Origin: Polydactylus sextarius
Taxonomy: Eukaryota; Chordata; Actinopteri; Polynemidae
Assembly: GCA_016801845.1 (NCBI GenBank)
Contig: CM028920.1
Span: 4,977,001 to 5,041,000 of the forward strand
Direction of reading: 5' to 3'
Length of the DNA: 64,000 nucleotides
In this document: in pieces, positions 38,486 to 52,800 of the stretch
Numbering within the stretch: position 1 is the first letter of the stretch
Layout of the letters: every line of letters starts with the position of its first letter
Notes under the pieces: generated by a model
Databases searched by the model: none
What the model was told of the DNA's origin: nothing
The model's input: the letters and a program-made list of their open reading frames with translations, nothing else
Made by a program: the position numbers and the translations under genes

Positions 38486-41400
38486 CATATTCATATAAAC
38501 ACCGTATGTGTGAATATGGTGCACCGTAACCACTCGGCTATCCAAGCAGGTATAAAGCACTTTGAGTGGTCAACAGACGACTAGAAAAACATTCAGAGGT
38601 TCAGTCCAGTTCAGTCCATTTACTTCGAGAACAAACACTCACCTGGGACAGCAGTGAAAAACTTGACGGCGTCCCGGTGTCCATGGAAACAGAGCTGAGC
38701 GTGAGCCATGGAGCAGTACGGGACAAACGTCCCCGCGGTCACCTTGTCACCACTGTCGTCGCCATAGACGCGACCACACTTCCTGGTTGGTTTACTGCCG
38801 CCTTAGTGACTTTGTTGGCTGCTGATGAGAGAGAATAATGTACTTTATTACATTATACTTACATTTCGACTGAATAATAACATGAAGGACATTCTTCATT
38901 AGATGGAGACTATTGTCACATGTCACATGAGAAATGCCCAAAATATAAACAAATACTTGGGTCAACAGTGGCTCCATAAATTCTATTCACTCTCAGAGGC
39001 CTTGATGAAATGACCCTGGCATCACCTACTGGTTCTAGTCTGGTAGGAACCTCAGTGTAGAACAAGACACACTGGAAAAATTATAGATCTCATCCAGCCT
39101 GGGAACACCTCAGCTTCCACTGATAAGTGATTGAAAATACATGAATGATGAATTTAATGTGTCACAAGATACTGAAGGAATAAACTGTGCCGTTTTTGAA
39201 CTCACTCTCTGTCAGAGGGATGGAGATGATGACTCCGTTTCCGGTGCCGATCCACAGCCGGTTACACGACACCATGAGAGCTGTGATCCTCACGAACGAG
39301 AAACCCAGTTTCCCCGTACCTGAGGGAAAACACAGAAACATTCATGACCAAACGTGAACAAGAGGGCGTGTGTTGGACGTATATAACACACTGGAGCCTC
39401 GTAGACTGAACCGACCGAGCATCTTGCTAACGTAGGGCTCGATGTCGACGTCCTGCAGGTGCTGGAAGGTGTGAGCGTGGAAGAGTCTGAGGTGGAGTCG
39501 AGTCTGATAGAAACCCAGATACCGTCTCCGTCCCAGGCCAGCTGACGCACCTGACTGTCCTTACGAGGGTGAGCGTCGAATGACTTCTGCAGACGGAGAC
39601 ACAAGGGTTTATCATTAAAACTCTATTCAACACTTTAACACACTCTAAAGCTAAAGGAGACATCTGATACCTCTATCTTCATGGCTTTCGGCTGCACCAC
39701 GTAGATCTTGTTCCTGTAGCCACACCACACCTTGTCATGAACCACAGTCATACAGCGGATGGAGTGATGTTGTCGCCCCAAGTCCAACAAGTGGTAGTTT
39801 GTCAGGTCCCACTGTCCATCTGATGACAGGAAGTCAGAACACACGGTCAAAGTGACTGATTGGTTCTAATTTTCTTTTTTTTTTTTTAAATAAAAGTTTC
39901 TCATCCACTCACCCACTCCTCTGTGGAAAATGGCTAAAGTGCCATCAGAGAGTCCGACCAGCACTCGACCTTTAACGTGTCTGTGAGACAGAAATACAGA
40001 AATAAGTGTTGGAGAGCGAAGCCACATCCCAGAGTATAAAACCTGCATCCGCCACTTGTTTCAGTTCACTCACACTATGCCGAGCACAGAGTCCTTCAGC
40101 TTTATGGAGTGGAGACATTTCCTCCACTGGGCCACGGACGAGTGGACGTACACACTGGAATCATAATGTACAGAGTCAGAGGTCAGATTTCCTTTTTTTT
40201 ATGAACGTTTGCACAAACAAAACTCAACTCACCATCCGTTCTGAGCTCCGAGCCACATGGTCGGCAGGACGCTGCTCATCTTCTGAGCCTCCTCTCTCAT
40301 CAGGTCCTGCTCCTCAGCAGCAGGGTTCGAACTGACGCCGTCTTTCAGCAGATCACTCTCCCTAATAACAACACACACTGTTATTATTCATTCATAATGT
40401 ATTCACTCTCATGTTATACTAATATAACACATTTACTGATTGTCAGCTTAATATACCCATAAGTATTGGCTCTTATAAATTTTCATGAATCATCAGATTA
40501 TCACTCTCATTATTAGTGTTTTAGTGTTATCAAATTCAATGAAAATGAATTAATCATATTTACATGATGATGTTGATAACGAAAACACTTAAAACTGTAC
40601 AAGTGCAATACTTGAGCAATGTAGTTAATAGTTAATGACCATGATGGTGTAAATGACCATCTTTGACACTTATTGTTTTTAACAGGATCTTTATCTGAGA
40701 GATGAACTATGAGGTGAGATTAATAAATTATTGAGGTATGTTGAGTTTGTCATGTAACGTAAAGTGATTCTCTTTCATTCTGTTCAGTATAGTAACTTAA
40801 CTACTTCAACTACTTATTTTGTTCAGAGTTTGGAAATAACGTCACAGTCGTCGAAGAATCACATGAAATTCAAGAGTGATCATCATGTTAAAGATGCAAA
40901 CTTGTTGAGCTGTGTGTCTGTGATGAAACCACAGATGGGATTTTCACTAAAATAGATCAAACTGTATTTCACCACAGTTTAGATCTGATCTGATGTCCCT
41001 TCATTATGGCACGGTGTTAAATGTATTTCATGTTAGAAATAACCAGGACACATCAAGAGTGGATTCAACTGTTTTATCTTCCTCTTAAGTCTCCATTAAA
41101 GGAGACTCTTCTTGGGTAAAGTAAGAATCGTGTGATTGATGCAGAAGGAGAGAACAGTCGCCCTCTGATGTAACGTCCTCTAACACTCTTTACACACACA
41201 CTTTATGTGCTGCAGTAATAGTTTACTATCGAACACATGTTAACATGTGCTTCTTGAACAAACAGTAAATGTTTTGATGGTGTAATTCGGTGGATATTTA
41301 CTGCCGCACTGATACAACAGACAGTTTTATTGTGATGATGCTGCTCTGTGTAATGATCCTCCTGACGTTACCTCTGAGAGTAGTTGGCCGGAGCCTCTGT

Positions 41401-44400
41401 CGTGTGCTGAGCTCCCAGCGGATCAGTGAACACGTGTTCGGTGTAAACTCCTCTCAGTGTTTCTCTGTGGTCGGTCAGCGCCGAGCTGGCCTCCATCTCC
41501 TCCGTGGCTTCTTCAGCTGGTCTGGATTCTGTAAATTAAATGATGATCCTTCAGCGAACTGGGTCAACTCGGATTTATTTTTGTCACCGTTGAGGCGAAC
41601 GTCCTACCTGTTTCTCCGTCTCTTCCGGAACTGTCGGCCGTCTGAGGAATGGCTGCCGTTCCGTCGGCGGCGCAGCCCACGACGGTGATTCCTCCGAGGA
41701 CGCCGTCTCCTCCAGCTGAGCTGCTGCTGGCTGGCGATGAGCTGCCGTCTCCTGCCGGTCCTGCATTGGAGTTTGGAGGAATTTCTTCACCAGCTGGGTA
41801 ATCAGTCTCTCTAGCACCTAAACATAAACACACGTGTAAAAAAAAGCTTCCCGATGCTCCATGAATGCAAAACAGCTCATCTGTACATAAATGACAGAAA
41901 TAAAATACTCAACCTGGTACACTGGCGATGCAGAGGACGTGAGAGTCACAAACAAAGAAGCTTTCCAGGATGTTTCCAGGCTGGTTGGCATCGATGACCA
42001 CAGCTTTAGTGGTGGACTGGGTGCTGGTGCAGATCCACACCAGTGACGACAACTCGTCCTGCTGCCGAAGCTCCTTCTGCTGCTCCTGTAGCGACGAATA
42101 ACACAGGTTCCTTATCAGACACTCTGGGATTTTGCGACCACAACTACTAATATAACAAATTCTTAGAATTTTGACAAATCACCTCAACTTTTCTGTAATT
42201 TCTGACCAACCATCAGAATTGCCCACTAAACATCGCGCCATACATCAGCAAACTCACTTCCTTGTTTTGTTTTGGAAGACACAGGAAACATATGCAATAA
42301 AAATGTCTCACACCTTCCAACATCACTGCTAAGGACCATGAGAAACAGTATCTGGGGAAAGTTCACGAAAGCAGAGGAAAACTATTTTGCCACTGTGAAA
42401 CAGAGAATGGTAGAAAGACAGGGAGGACGCCAGATAAGACACATCACTTTAACACGGTGGTTCGTTTCCTTCTTTTTTTTAATAATTGTTAAAGTAGAAT
42501 TTAAAGCCTTTATAATTACACTCTAATATACAACTCTGACTTGCTTCTGCAACTTTATTACAACGAAACACCTAAAAACACGGCAACTTTCATCTCAGTG
42601 TTTTAGAAAAGCTGCTGCGAAATTAGACCATGACAATCTAAAAAAGGCCCCTGAAATCCTGGAGGGACTGCTTAGTGAAAAACTTTATTCATAACTTTTT
42701 ACTATGTACATGTTGTACTGAACCACTTAGGACCTGTGTGTGTGTGTGTGTGTGTGTGCATGTGTACCTTGAGGTCTTGGTCCAGTTTGTCCAGGCTGCT
42801 CTGAGATCCCAGCTTCTTTCTGGGACTCGCCGGTGCAGGCAGGTCGCTGTAGAAAACACTGGCACCTACGATGGAGCCTCCGTCTCTAGTTTTACCTCCA
42901 GACAGATTCACACCGGCAGCACACCACAGCTGAAGCCCAGACACAATAACATTAAAGATTAAAATATGTTTATTTAATGATGCTGATGCTCTAAATACAG
43001 AGAAAATGAGTAAGGTGTTACCTTCATAGAAGCATCTTTCTCATCCAACGGTCTGAGGAAGACAGGGACTGGGAGATTCTTCATCTTACCCTCAGTCTGT
43101 CCTCCATTGGCCTAAAAGGTTTATCTATTGTTATTGCTTCTCATTTGTATTAAAGCTTTAATGATATGATGTAAGTGTCATTAGCGGAGCTGTGGGACTC
43201 ATCTTCTCACCTTGTACTTTTTGGGCAGACTCCAGCCGTAAGCCTGAACTCTGCCGTCCTCTTTCTGGACGTGAGCTTTGACCTGCTGGTACTGCGCCCT
43301 CTTCTGTTCACGCCGGGACACGACTTTATCAGTTGCCACTCTGAGAGACATCGAGATATCATGTTTACAAGGATGAAACAGACATGACAACACAATAAAA
43401 GTAAAATAAAGCCTTTTAGCTTCAGTCCAGCATCGTCAGTGCTTCTAATGTGTATATTCATATGATCAAGAGTAAAACAAGATAAAGAGACCTCCTACCA
43501 CTTAATTAAAGTAAACATTAGAGTGATGATTCACTGATTTTGAAAATGTTAAATGATTTGTTCTAATCTAATTGGTATTGAATGATTTTGTTTTGTTTTG
43601 ATTGAATTTGATTTTTGTTTTATTATCCTATTATTTATGGGTAGTGATGATCTTATGATCAAAAAGGGATTTGCAAGAGAATTTTCAACAGACGGTCTAA
43701 AACAGTCTAATCTTTTAAGTTAGTCAATATTTGCACTCATGGTCTTAGGACAGTTTATACTTTCTTGAGAGAACAAACAGACAGGCTGGATGCCTGTGAA
43801 GATGGTGAACAGTCAATCCGTGACCTTGGTGAGCATAATTCCTGTTATGATTCGATACTACCTTATTTGTGAACATATGCTGATTCATTGTATGAATAAT
43901 TTAATACAACTCGTCCCAGAGGAATCCTTCACAACTGGTCTGGCAATTACCTGTGTATTGGTGGATCAGTTCTCTCTGCAGACTGAAACATCATCATTAA
44001 AACTTTGAAACACAAGACGTCTACGTCTCCTTCATCTTCTTTATCATTAACCTGCAGATTTCTTTCTAAAATTAACAGGACCTACTACATCATGTTGTAG
44101 TTACTCTGTGGTTAATATGTTATAACCACCAAAGGACTTTACATAAGATAAACACATATCTACTTTAACTGCATGCACTTTACCAGATGCTTACATACAT
44201 AAATATAGACCAGACTATACATCACATAGTTTATAGATCAGTAGACTGACAGTTGGCTTTAACCATGAGTCAGACTTTGATTTGAAGTGGGTGGTTTCAC
44301 TGACAGTTTTAAACCCACCAGATTTAAAGGGAAACATTAATGTGTTTCTACAACATGTTCACAAGATGCTTTACTGAAGTAAACAAATTAAAGCTAAATT

Positions 44401-47400
44401 CCCAACACCTTTACCAAAATGTCTAAAGCCCCAGACAGCTGATGAACCACTGCACCAAACAGAGTCCAGAGTTTCATCGAACACCGGTGAGCGACTTACT
44501 CCTCATTGAGAAAATCAAAAGCTTTGCTCTTGTCGCTGGGAAGCTGCTGCAGTGTGCTGCTCCTCTTCTTGACCGACGGCTGAATCTGAGACGTGGGAGC
44601 GTTGTACTTGACGTTCACCGGCGCCTCCGACGTCGGCTTCTTGGCCGCTCCGCCCGACGAACTGAACAAACGGCTGAAACTAGAGGTGTAAGGGCAGGGA
44701 GGTGGGAAAGGGAGGGAAGAGAAAGGGGGAAAAAAGCACACAGACAAACATATAGAGGGGTGGACACAAACAGTAGCTCCAGCTGCAGCGTAGAAGAAAA
44801 AAAATACCCTATTCCCCATGCCAACACACCATGCTAACATTTGAACAGGCAACAATCAGACCCAGGAACTTAGCAAGATCTCATGACCTGTTTCCCCAAA
44901 CAGAAAAGCATCAGAGCTGCTGTCGTCTAACAAGGCATGTGCGGGGTTAATAATGTGCACCAACTAGGACGTTAGTCAACAACACAGAGCAACACACATC
45001 TGGACAGAAAACACTGTTCACCTTCCTGACTCTGTAGTGAAAGATGCATCTGACAAGTTCTATAACATACTAGTAAATAGCAGATAATGTGGGTCAAATT
45101 ATGTGTAAGATAAAATATTTTAAGTCTGAAGTTAATTTAAGATTTATGTCTAAATTTAAAAGCATTTTACTGGCTTCATGTCTACATCAACCCTCCCAAC
45201 CAACACACCTCCTGCACACAGACGTCACAACAACAGGCAGAGTAAAGAGGGACACACACAAACAGGCAGGAGAGACGGTGGATCGATCAGATTTTGTTTT
45301 CCTCTAATAAACACAACAAATGTCTTTCCGCCCAACATGAACCGTCCTTCAAACCAAACCAAGCTCATTCCTGATGAAACTCAACAGAGGAGCGCCTCTA
45401 TCAGCTGACACAAGATCTGTCGCATTCACAAACTCTGTTTGTCTCAAGATCTTGTGTCAGCTGTGATGTTGACATCTTCCTTTAGTTTTTAATAAAGAAC
45501 AGACAGATGACAGCGAGCAGCTCAGACGTGAGATCTGAGCCACTGTCTCCTGACTGGCTCTCCTCTGTTATGAGTTTGTTGTGTCGGGGTGAGTCAAGAT
45601 AAACACCGTTAACACCGTAACGTGACACAGATTTACCTACATCCTGGAGGGAACAACCATACAACATGGAATACAAAAGAAAAGCAACAGGAAACACATA
45701 AATAACACAGTTGTCACACTGTGGATGGTATTTATGAGCTAAAAAAAAAGAAAAAAAATGATCTTACAACTGCCAGAGACTGGATTTCTTCTTCTCAGGA
45801 AGAGCTGGATTCTCCTTTGACGCCCTGAGAAGAGAAAAGTTCACTCTGTATTTCTGCTTTGTTTATGTTTCGTGTGTTTGTAATAAGAAGCAGCGATATT
45901 GTGTCATTATTCTTCGGTGTTTCCTGTTTTACCGGATCATCTCTGTCCATCTGACGGCCTCCTGCAGCTCCATCAGTCTCTCCTTGTACTGGTTCCTCTC
46001 CATCAGCACCCTGGCCATCTCCACCCTGGTGAAGCGCTTCCTCTGCGCTGTGGGTACGTCGCTCTGGAGACGCAACACAAACACGACACAAATTAACTGC
46101 TTTTCAACACATATATACACAGTAAATACAAGACATGAGACTCACGTCATCTTCGTTGTCATTCTTGACTTTCCGTTTGGTTTCTTCCAGCTCTGCTCGA
46201 ATCCTGCAGGAGAAAATACAAATATCCATCAATTATTTAAAGCAGTGGATAAACAGATGTGTGCTTTGTGTTTTAAAGTTAAAAAAAAAAAAACTCACTT
46301 CTTCAGCTCTTCTTCCAACTCTTTGTTCTTCTCCTCCAGTTTGGTCTTGGCCTGACTCAGAGCGTTCAGCTCTCCTTGGAGAACTTCCTTCTCACAGGAC
46401 AGCTCGTCTACTTGAGTTATCAGGTCGTTTTTCACCACATTCAGAGCGTTTCTGAAAACAAAAAACACACAAAGTGGAGACAGTGTCATGTCAACAACAA
46501 ACCGATTCATTTGAATCAAACTTTAGAATAAAGTAATACAGGAGGTAGACAAAGTCGTGTTAACACATCTCTGAGGAGGTTCAGTGGTTCAGTAACATTT
46601 TGTTGAATACCAATTAAGAGTATTTGTTTGAACTTAATTACGTTTGGCATTCAGCCCTCTGATGTGCACATATTTCAAAAATCCATCCATGAAAATAACA
46701 GCACTCCATCTCCATCATCTGCAGCTAAATCGAGATATTGTGAACATGATTTACATATGTGGAGGAGCAGTAATCAGTCTCACGACAACATGACAAACAC
46801 AAAGTGCATCAATCAAGGAAATAACAATAAGTTTATTAGAACTTTCAGCACCTTTAATGTGACATGTAACCTGCATTTCAACTGAAAAACTCAACACAGA
46901 AGAGGACGGTGCAGAGGAGATGAACCTCCTTCTGACTCATTTAGATGTTTTTGTAAAGAATACTGGGTAAAATATTGCCACTGTTACACAAAATGACTGA
47001 AAGTTGTAAACACTTATGTATCCAGGTTATTTTAAGGTTTTATTAGACATGTTTATATTATTAGTCACGTAAGAGAGATAGTTAATACAAAGGTAAGTCT
47101 CAAAGCACTCACTTGGTCTCCAGCAGCTGTGTGTTCTCATGGATAAGATGTTCAACTTCTCGACCCATACCTGAAAAATTGATCACCTAGTAATTAAAAT
47201 ACAAACGAGAAAGACAAAGAAGAAAAATATTCCTCTAAACCTCACATCTATGAGAAAATGTTTCATTCATATCCCTCAACACTAACATACTGTTTATTCA
47301 TTCTTACCTAGAATGGAGAAATCTGAGAGAAGGATGATGCAAATCAGAAAGAGGTTTATGAGACTCAATAAAACATTGTTCAGTCTTCCTGTGAGTTATC

Positions 47401-49839
47401 TGAACATCTCTAGAGTCTAAAAGTAACACTGTCCTTCACAGCACAGTCGACATCAATCTAATCTATTTGGACATCCAAGAGAAAAGTCACAGAGGACACA
47501 GAGACAAAGAATGAGGAGCTGGTGAAGAGATTGGGGAGAACTGACTGATACACACCAGAAAACTCATCTGTATGGATGATAAAGTCCGACAGCCAGAGAC
47601 AGAACAAATCAAAGAATACCACAGGGGAAGAAAAGTGTTTGCAGAAGTTGACGCTGAACAAATGATGAAGTTATGAGAGAGTGGAGCTTCTTACCCAACA
47701 GGTCAGCGCCTTCGTCCACGTCTCCGATCAGGTCGTTTCCTGCAGACGACAGCTCCTCAAACAGAGAATCAGTGTTACGGTCGAAGGCCAGATTCTCTCC
47801 TCCTGCTTTAGTTGGTGTGCTGGAACGACAGCGAGATGAAAGAGATGGAGAGAAAAAAATATATATAAAATGAGGGTGAATTGCACCAAACCATCATCTG
47901 TTTCATCATCAACGAATATGCTGAAAAGACCCAAACCAACATTGAACTTAACCAACTTTTATTATATCATAAATATATATCTACAGCTGCACTGCTTTCA
48001 CACAGTCCAGACAGACTTTCCTTTCATGCTTCATACTTGTGTAAAAAACAAGTTCAATCTCTCTGTTGACATTTCTGCAAACCAGACCAGTTGGTGCATG
48101 GAGCAGAAGTAAATGTTGGACTTTTGTTTTTAGACAAAGTCACAAAAGGTGCACAGTGCTGCAAAACCTCAAACGCCACAGTGTAAGTTTGCACTGGTGT
48201 CATTTCCATCACATCTGAATGCGTCACACAAAGTAGCACTTGCGGACACACTGATAAAACATATTTTACGTGTCCTACATAGTTGAATCTGGACTGTTGT
48301 AATTTTCTACAAATGTACAATAACCCAGAGCTCCTCAGTTAAGGTCCTTCATGTACCAATAAAACAGTTCTTATCCATAACAAGTTAGAGTCAGGGGTCC
48401 AGCACTGGGACAGTGGCAGCAGATTGTTTGGCTACTATGGTTGGTAGTTTTGGGACCAACATGGATCTGTTTTGCTCTGGCACATCCCACAGATGTTCAA
48501 CTTGTTTGAAAGCTTGGTCAACACGTTAAGCTATTTGTCACATTTCACAAAGCTGTTTCTGTGACGCTGCAGGACACACTGTCCTGCTGTCGGGGAGTGT
48601 CTTTGCTATGGAGGTGTGTGATTGAACATGTCAAAGTCACTTCTAGATGAATGTCAGGACTTAAGAGTTTCCCAGTAAAATACTGCATCAGAACAAGATA
48701 ATCAATAATATTCACTTCATCTGTCAGTGGTTTTAATAATGTGGCTAATTTCTGTTTGTTTATAAAAAGATGATGAGACACTTTAGACATTATCACCGTG
48801 ACTGAGATATAACATCTTAGCACAAGTTGATCATTAGTCTTGTACCTTGTAGCTCTGCAGTTACCCAGGACCATGTCCAGTTCAGGAGTGGACTCGATGA
48901 TAGCCTGCACCTCAGACTTCTCCAAGCTGTCTTCTCCATCTAGTACAACCACAGTGTTTAAAATGTTAGTTGAAATTAACAGACAAAAGGAAAAAAAACA
49001 GTGCCTCATCCTTTAATTAGCTGTTAACATGATAGACTGAGTGTTGTAGCAGCACCTGTGAGAGGTGTGGGAGCAGACTCCTGACCACCGTGTCCGTGCT
49101 GACCCTGCTTCACTGCTGTGATGTTCTTATTGCTGTCCGGCTTTCCGCTGTTCCAGTCCAGGTTCTTGTTGAGCCCGTCTGAAGCTTCCTGCTGCTGGAG
49201 AGAAGTGTCTGCAGACTCCTTGACCACATCTGAAGCGGCGGTGGACAGAGGTGTAGCAGATGCAGACCCATCACGAGGAGATGGTGCGGTGTTTGTTACT
49301 GTGGCGTTGTTGGATTTGGAGGGGCTACCCTGAGAGGACATGGGGCTGTTGGATTTGGATCCTCCACCTTTGGAGACACTTCCCTGACTGGTTGGAGGAC
49401 CGGATTTGGAGCCTTTGTGGTTTAATCCGGCCAATTCATCCTGAGGAGGAAGGTCGAGACACACAGTTGAAACAAAAATGATCGAAACCAGGTGACATGC
49501 AGCTTGATTTTTATCACAAACTAGAAACAAAACAGGCACAAAATCACATTTCTTCTCTTTGTCAACACAAACTGTGTCAAACCACGAGCATAACCCTAAC
49601 CCATGCAGCTCAAGCCTACACCAACACTACACTGACCAAACACGACATGCAGCCTGAGGCTTCAATCACAAAGCAACATTAGCTGATTATCTGGCTAATT
49701 TCAGGCTTAACTCGGGTTTTCTGGCATCACACAGTTGATCTCACCTGACCTCCACAGGATCAGATAAAATCCTGTCAAAAGCGTTTTGCATCTCAAACAT
49801 GAGATGAATAAAGAGACATTTGTTTCATTTCTCCAGGAC

Positions 49840-49872
<33 letters not shown>

Positions 49873-52800
49873 TCAAGAAATCAAGTTTATTTAGTTTTCC
49901 TCTTCAGGTAATAATACGTTTCCCTTATGCAGCTGTAAAAACCAATTGTTCACTCATAATTGTGTAGATGTTGTAGGTAGTTTTCTAAGAAACCCATGTG
50001 AATGCTTTCACAGGTTATCTAGGGTCATTACTGTCAGGCTCGGTTCAACTAGAAAAGGCTAGACTATGGTCCCAGGATGCTCTAGCCTCTTTGCTACTCA
50101 GATAATGTGCAAAACTAAGCATTTATACTGATTATCAGATGTAATAAACTGCTAATCCATCTCATACACCAAGAGCTTCTGTAACTTTAAAATCTTAAGG
50201 TCAGTTCCATGCAGTTTCACACACTCAGCACAGATTGTACCACAACTCTTGTGGACAAAACTGGATTAGTTCTATTGACATCGGGGTAATGAGACGGGTC
50301 TACCTGGTCCTGATCAGCCTCTTCACCGGGCAAATTCTCCTGTGATTTCTCACCTTCCACTTTGACTGGGGAGGACTGTTCCTCCAACTGAGGGCAATTA
50401 AAAACCTTTCTCATTAATCTTTGTGAAATGTTACTCTTTGAAACATTGAGAGAAAAATAAAGCAGAACAAGTGCAGCTTAAAACTTTAATACCCTCGAGC
50501 TTAGACCTGTTCTGAACCTGTCAGAGAAAATGAAAATAAAGCGGTGAGAGAAGCCTGGACTCAGTGAGTGACTGAAGCAGTGAGCAGTGTTTTTGTGTTC
50601 CTGTGTGGAGAAGGTGACCTGGTTGGTTGAAAACCCTCCTGTGCAAAAGCTTCAAAATGAAATGGTCTTTGCAGAACCAATCTCACACTAAGGTTTCATC
50701 AGGTCTTAGCCCTTAGAAAGGCACGCACATTCTCCAACCCTGTATTTTGATCTCTTAACACCAGTGGCTGTAAATAGAACAGAGGCTGATGGAAAAGAGT
50801 GAGTCAGGATGACAATAAAGCATCTGTATGGATCCTGTCACCTTGAAAGGCAGGCAGAGAGCAGGAGGATAATAACACAGGAGACATTGATGTATTTGAA
50901 GACAGAGAACTTTTCTATTAGAGAGAGACACTGTGTCCATACTGTGCTGTTGTTTGTTTCTTAAATGTATTCCCCATTCCCTCTCTGAAGCCACCTATTC
51001 TCCTCTCTGTGCTCTGATGGGAGTATTTCCTTTCACTTCACTTGTCTGCAGGCTGGCGTCACCCTATTGTTGCTATAGTAGCACCAGGCAGCCAATCGAA
51101 GGAAAGCCTCCCTCCTCTCTGCTACTCTTCTGATTTAGTGTCTCTTCTAAACCTTGAAAAAAAAAAAAAAAACATCCACACACACACACACAAACACGCA
51201 CACCCACACGAATACACACACTCACATGTTCCTCTACATGGTGAGAGGGAGGAGATAATTAACTGTAAATCCTTGGAAAATGTCAAGGCAAGAGGACAAA
51301 ACACAAAGGCTGAACTGTGTGTGTTTCTACTGATGGTGTTGGACAAAAGTGTGTGAAGTTCTATGAAGGGGATGCAGCATTTAAATTTTACTCCAGGACT
51401 GTGTGGGGTCTTAAAGAGCTAGAAACCACCTCTGACTGCCTTTAATGAAAAAAAACCTACTACAAATGTTGACAATATAGGTGAAAATGTAGGTTTCCAA
51501 AATTCAAGGATATCCGTCTGACACATACTAGTGTAATAATAATAAATAAATACTTCATTAATATTCATGACGGAGTCTTGCTTGCAGCATGGTTTCCAAC
51601 AGCAACAATGTGAAGAGACTCTGTCCTTTCCACCCTCCCTCGAGGTTAAAGACAGGCCCCCGAATGGTACCACTTCCCCTGCTTCCTGGGCTCCAAGCCA
51701 CTCCATTACACACACAAGCTGATAAAAATTCTGGACACACTGGACAATCCGTTCTCTCTGAATAGAAACGTACTCTTTCTTTGGTGTTTTGCTGCCACTG
51801 AGTTTTGTATTTTGTTTCCACTACCTCTCCTAAGTGAACTGTGGGTGATGTCACCCGTCTGATCCGTGGGAAGTTTCGACCACGCCAGCTCCAGACACTG
51901 ACTTTACACTTTATTGCTACTGATACAAAGAGAAGCCGTTTGTTAAAAGTACTCAAGACTCAAACCTTGAGGCTAGTGTTGGACCGTGGGTGGCTGAGGT
52001 TGTTGAATCTCCATGGTTCTGACGGGTCCACAGGTTCCCTCTGGAGGTCCGGAGTCATACCATCAGGCCCAGGAAGTTGGAAGATGCCCATAGAGATGGG
52101 ACGCTCCCTCCTGGAGACAGAAACAAAGAGAAGGGTAATGGAAAAAAAAAGAAAAGGAGCAGTTTGTTCAAGTTACTGTGATGTAATGGGAACGGAGAGG
52201 AAAAGTATTACCCATGTGACCGCAGTAGGTAAAATGCCATTAAACATAGGATACTTATACACTTGTATCCTGACAAATGTTTAACAAATGTTAATGAAAT
52301 GTCGAAGCAAAGACGCAAAACAGCCGCAAATTTACAACAAACAAACCAGAAGACAAACAAGTTGGAAATATTTCACACACTCAGAGTTGTATGATACAAC
52401 TTCTATATTTCTAAATGACTCTCTCTCTCTCTCTCTCTCCCTCTCTCTATCTGCAAAGACAGTCCAGCAGTCATATATAGTAACTAGTAACACAAGGCAA
52501 AAAAAAACTGTCTTGCATTTCTCCTCGGCTCAGGACTCAGCTGTATGAGGCTGTACAGACTATTTACTTCTTAGCAGTGATACAACACTAAGGCTGATGG
52601 AAATAACATTAATTCTGTAAGTATCAATAGTTATTAAAAGTCTAACGTCCAAAACTACAAGTCCCCCTCATGGTGATGGATCAGGAGTAAATTGAGAGGT
52701 GGGATTCATTAAGACACTTTACTTGCAAACCGTGAATATCTTCAGCAAATCCCACACCGAATGATTTTTCACTTAATATGCAAAAGCTTTGACTGGAACT

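Noticed and set aside
43323..43340. Alternative acceptor two bases into exon 15
   Set aside because: It would create a stop codon three codons in; the outer AG restores the Glu codon and the conserved SRREQK frame.
44442..44837. Plus-strand 131-residue frame opposite spag9 exon 14
   Set aside because: Antisense shadow of a conserved coding exon and its acceptor tract; no independent evidence.
48545..49009. 154-residue minus-strand frame as an independent protein
   Set aside because: It is exon 7 of spag9 extended into both introns; only EDSLEKSEVQAIIESTPELD is coding.
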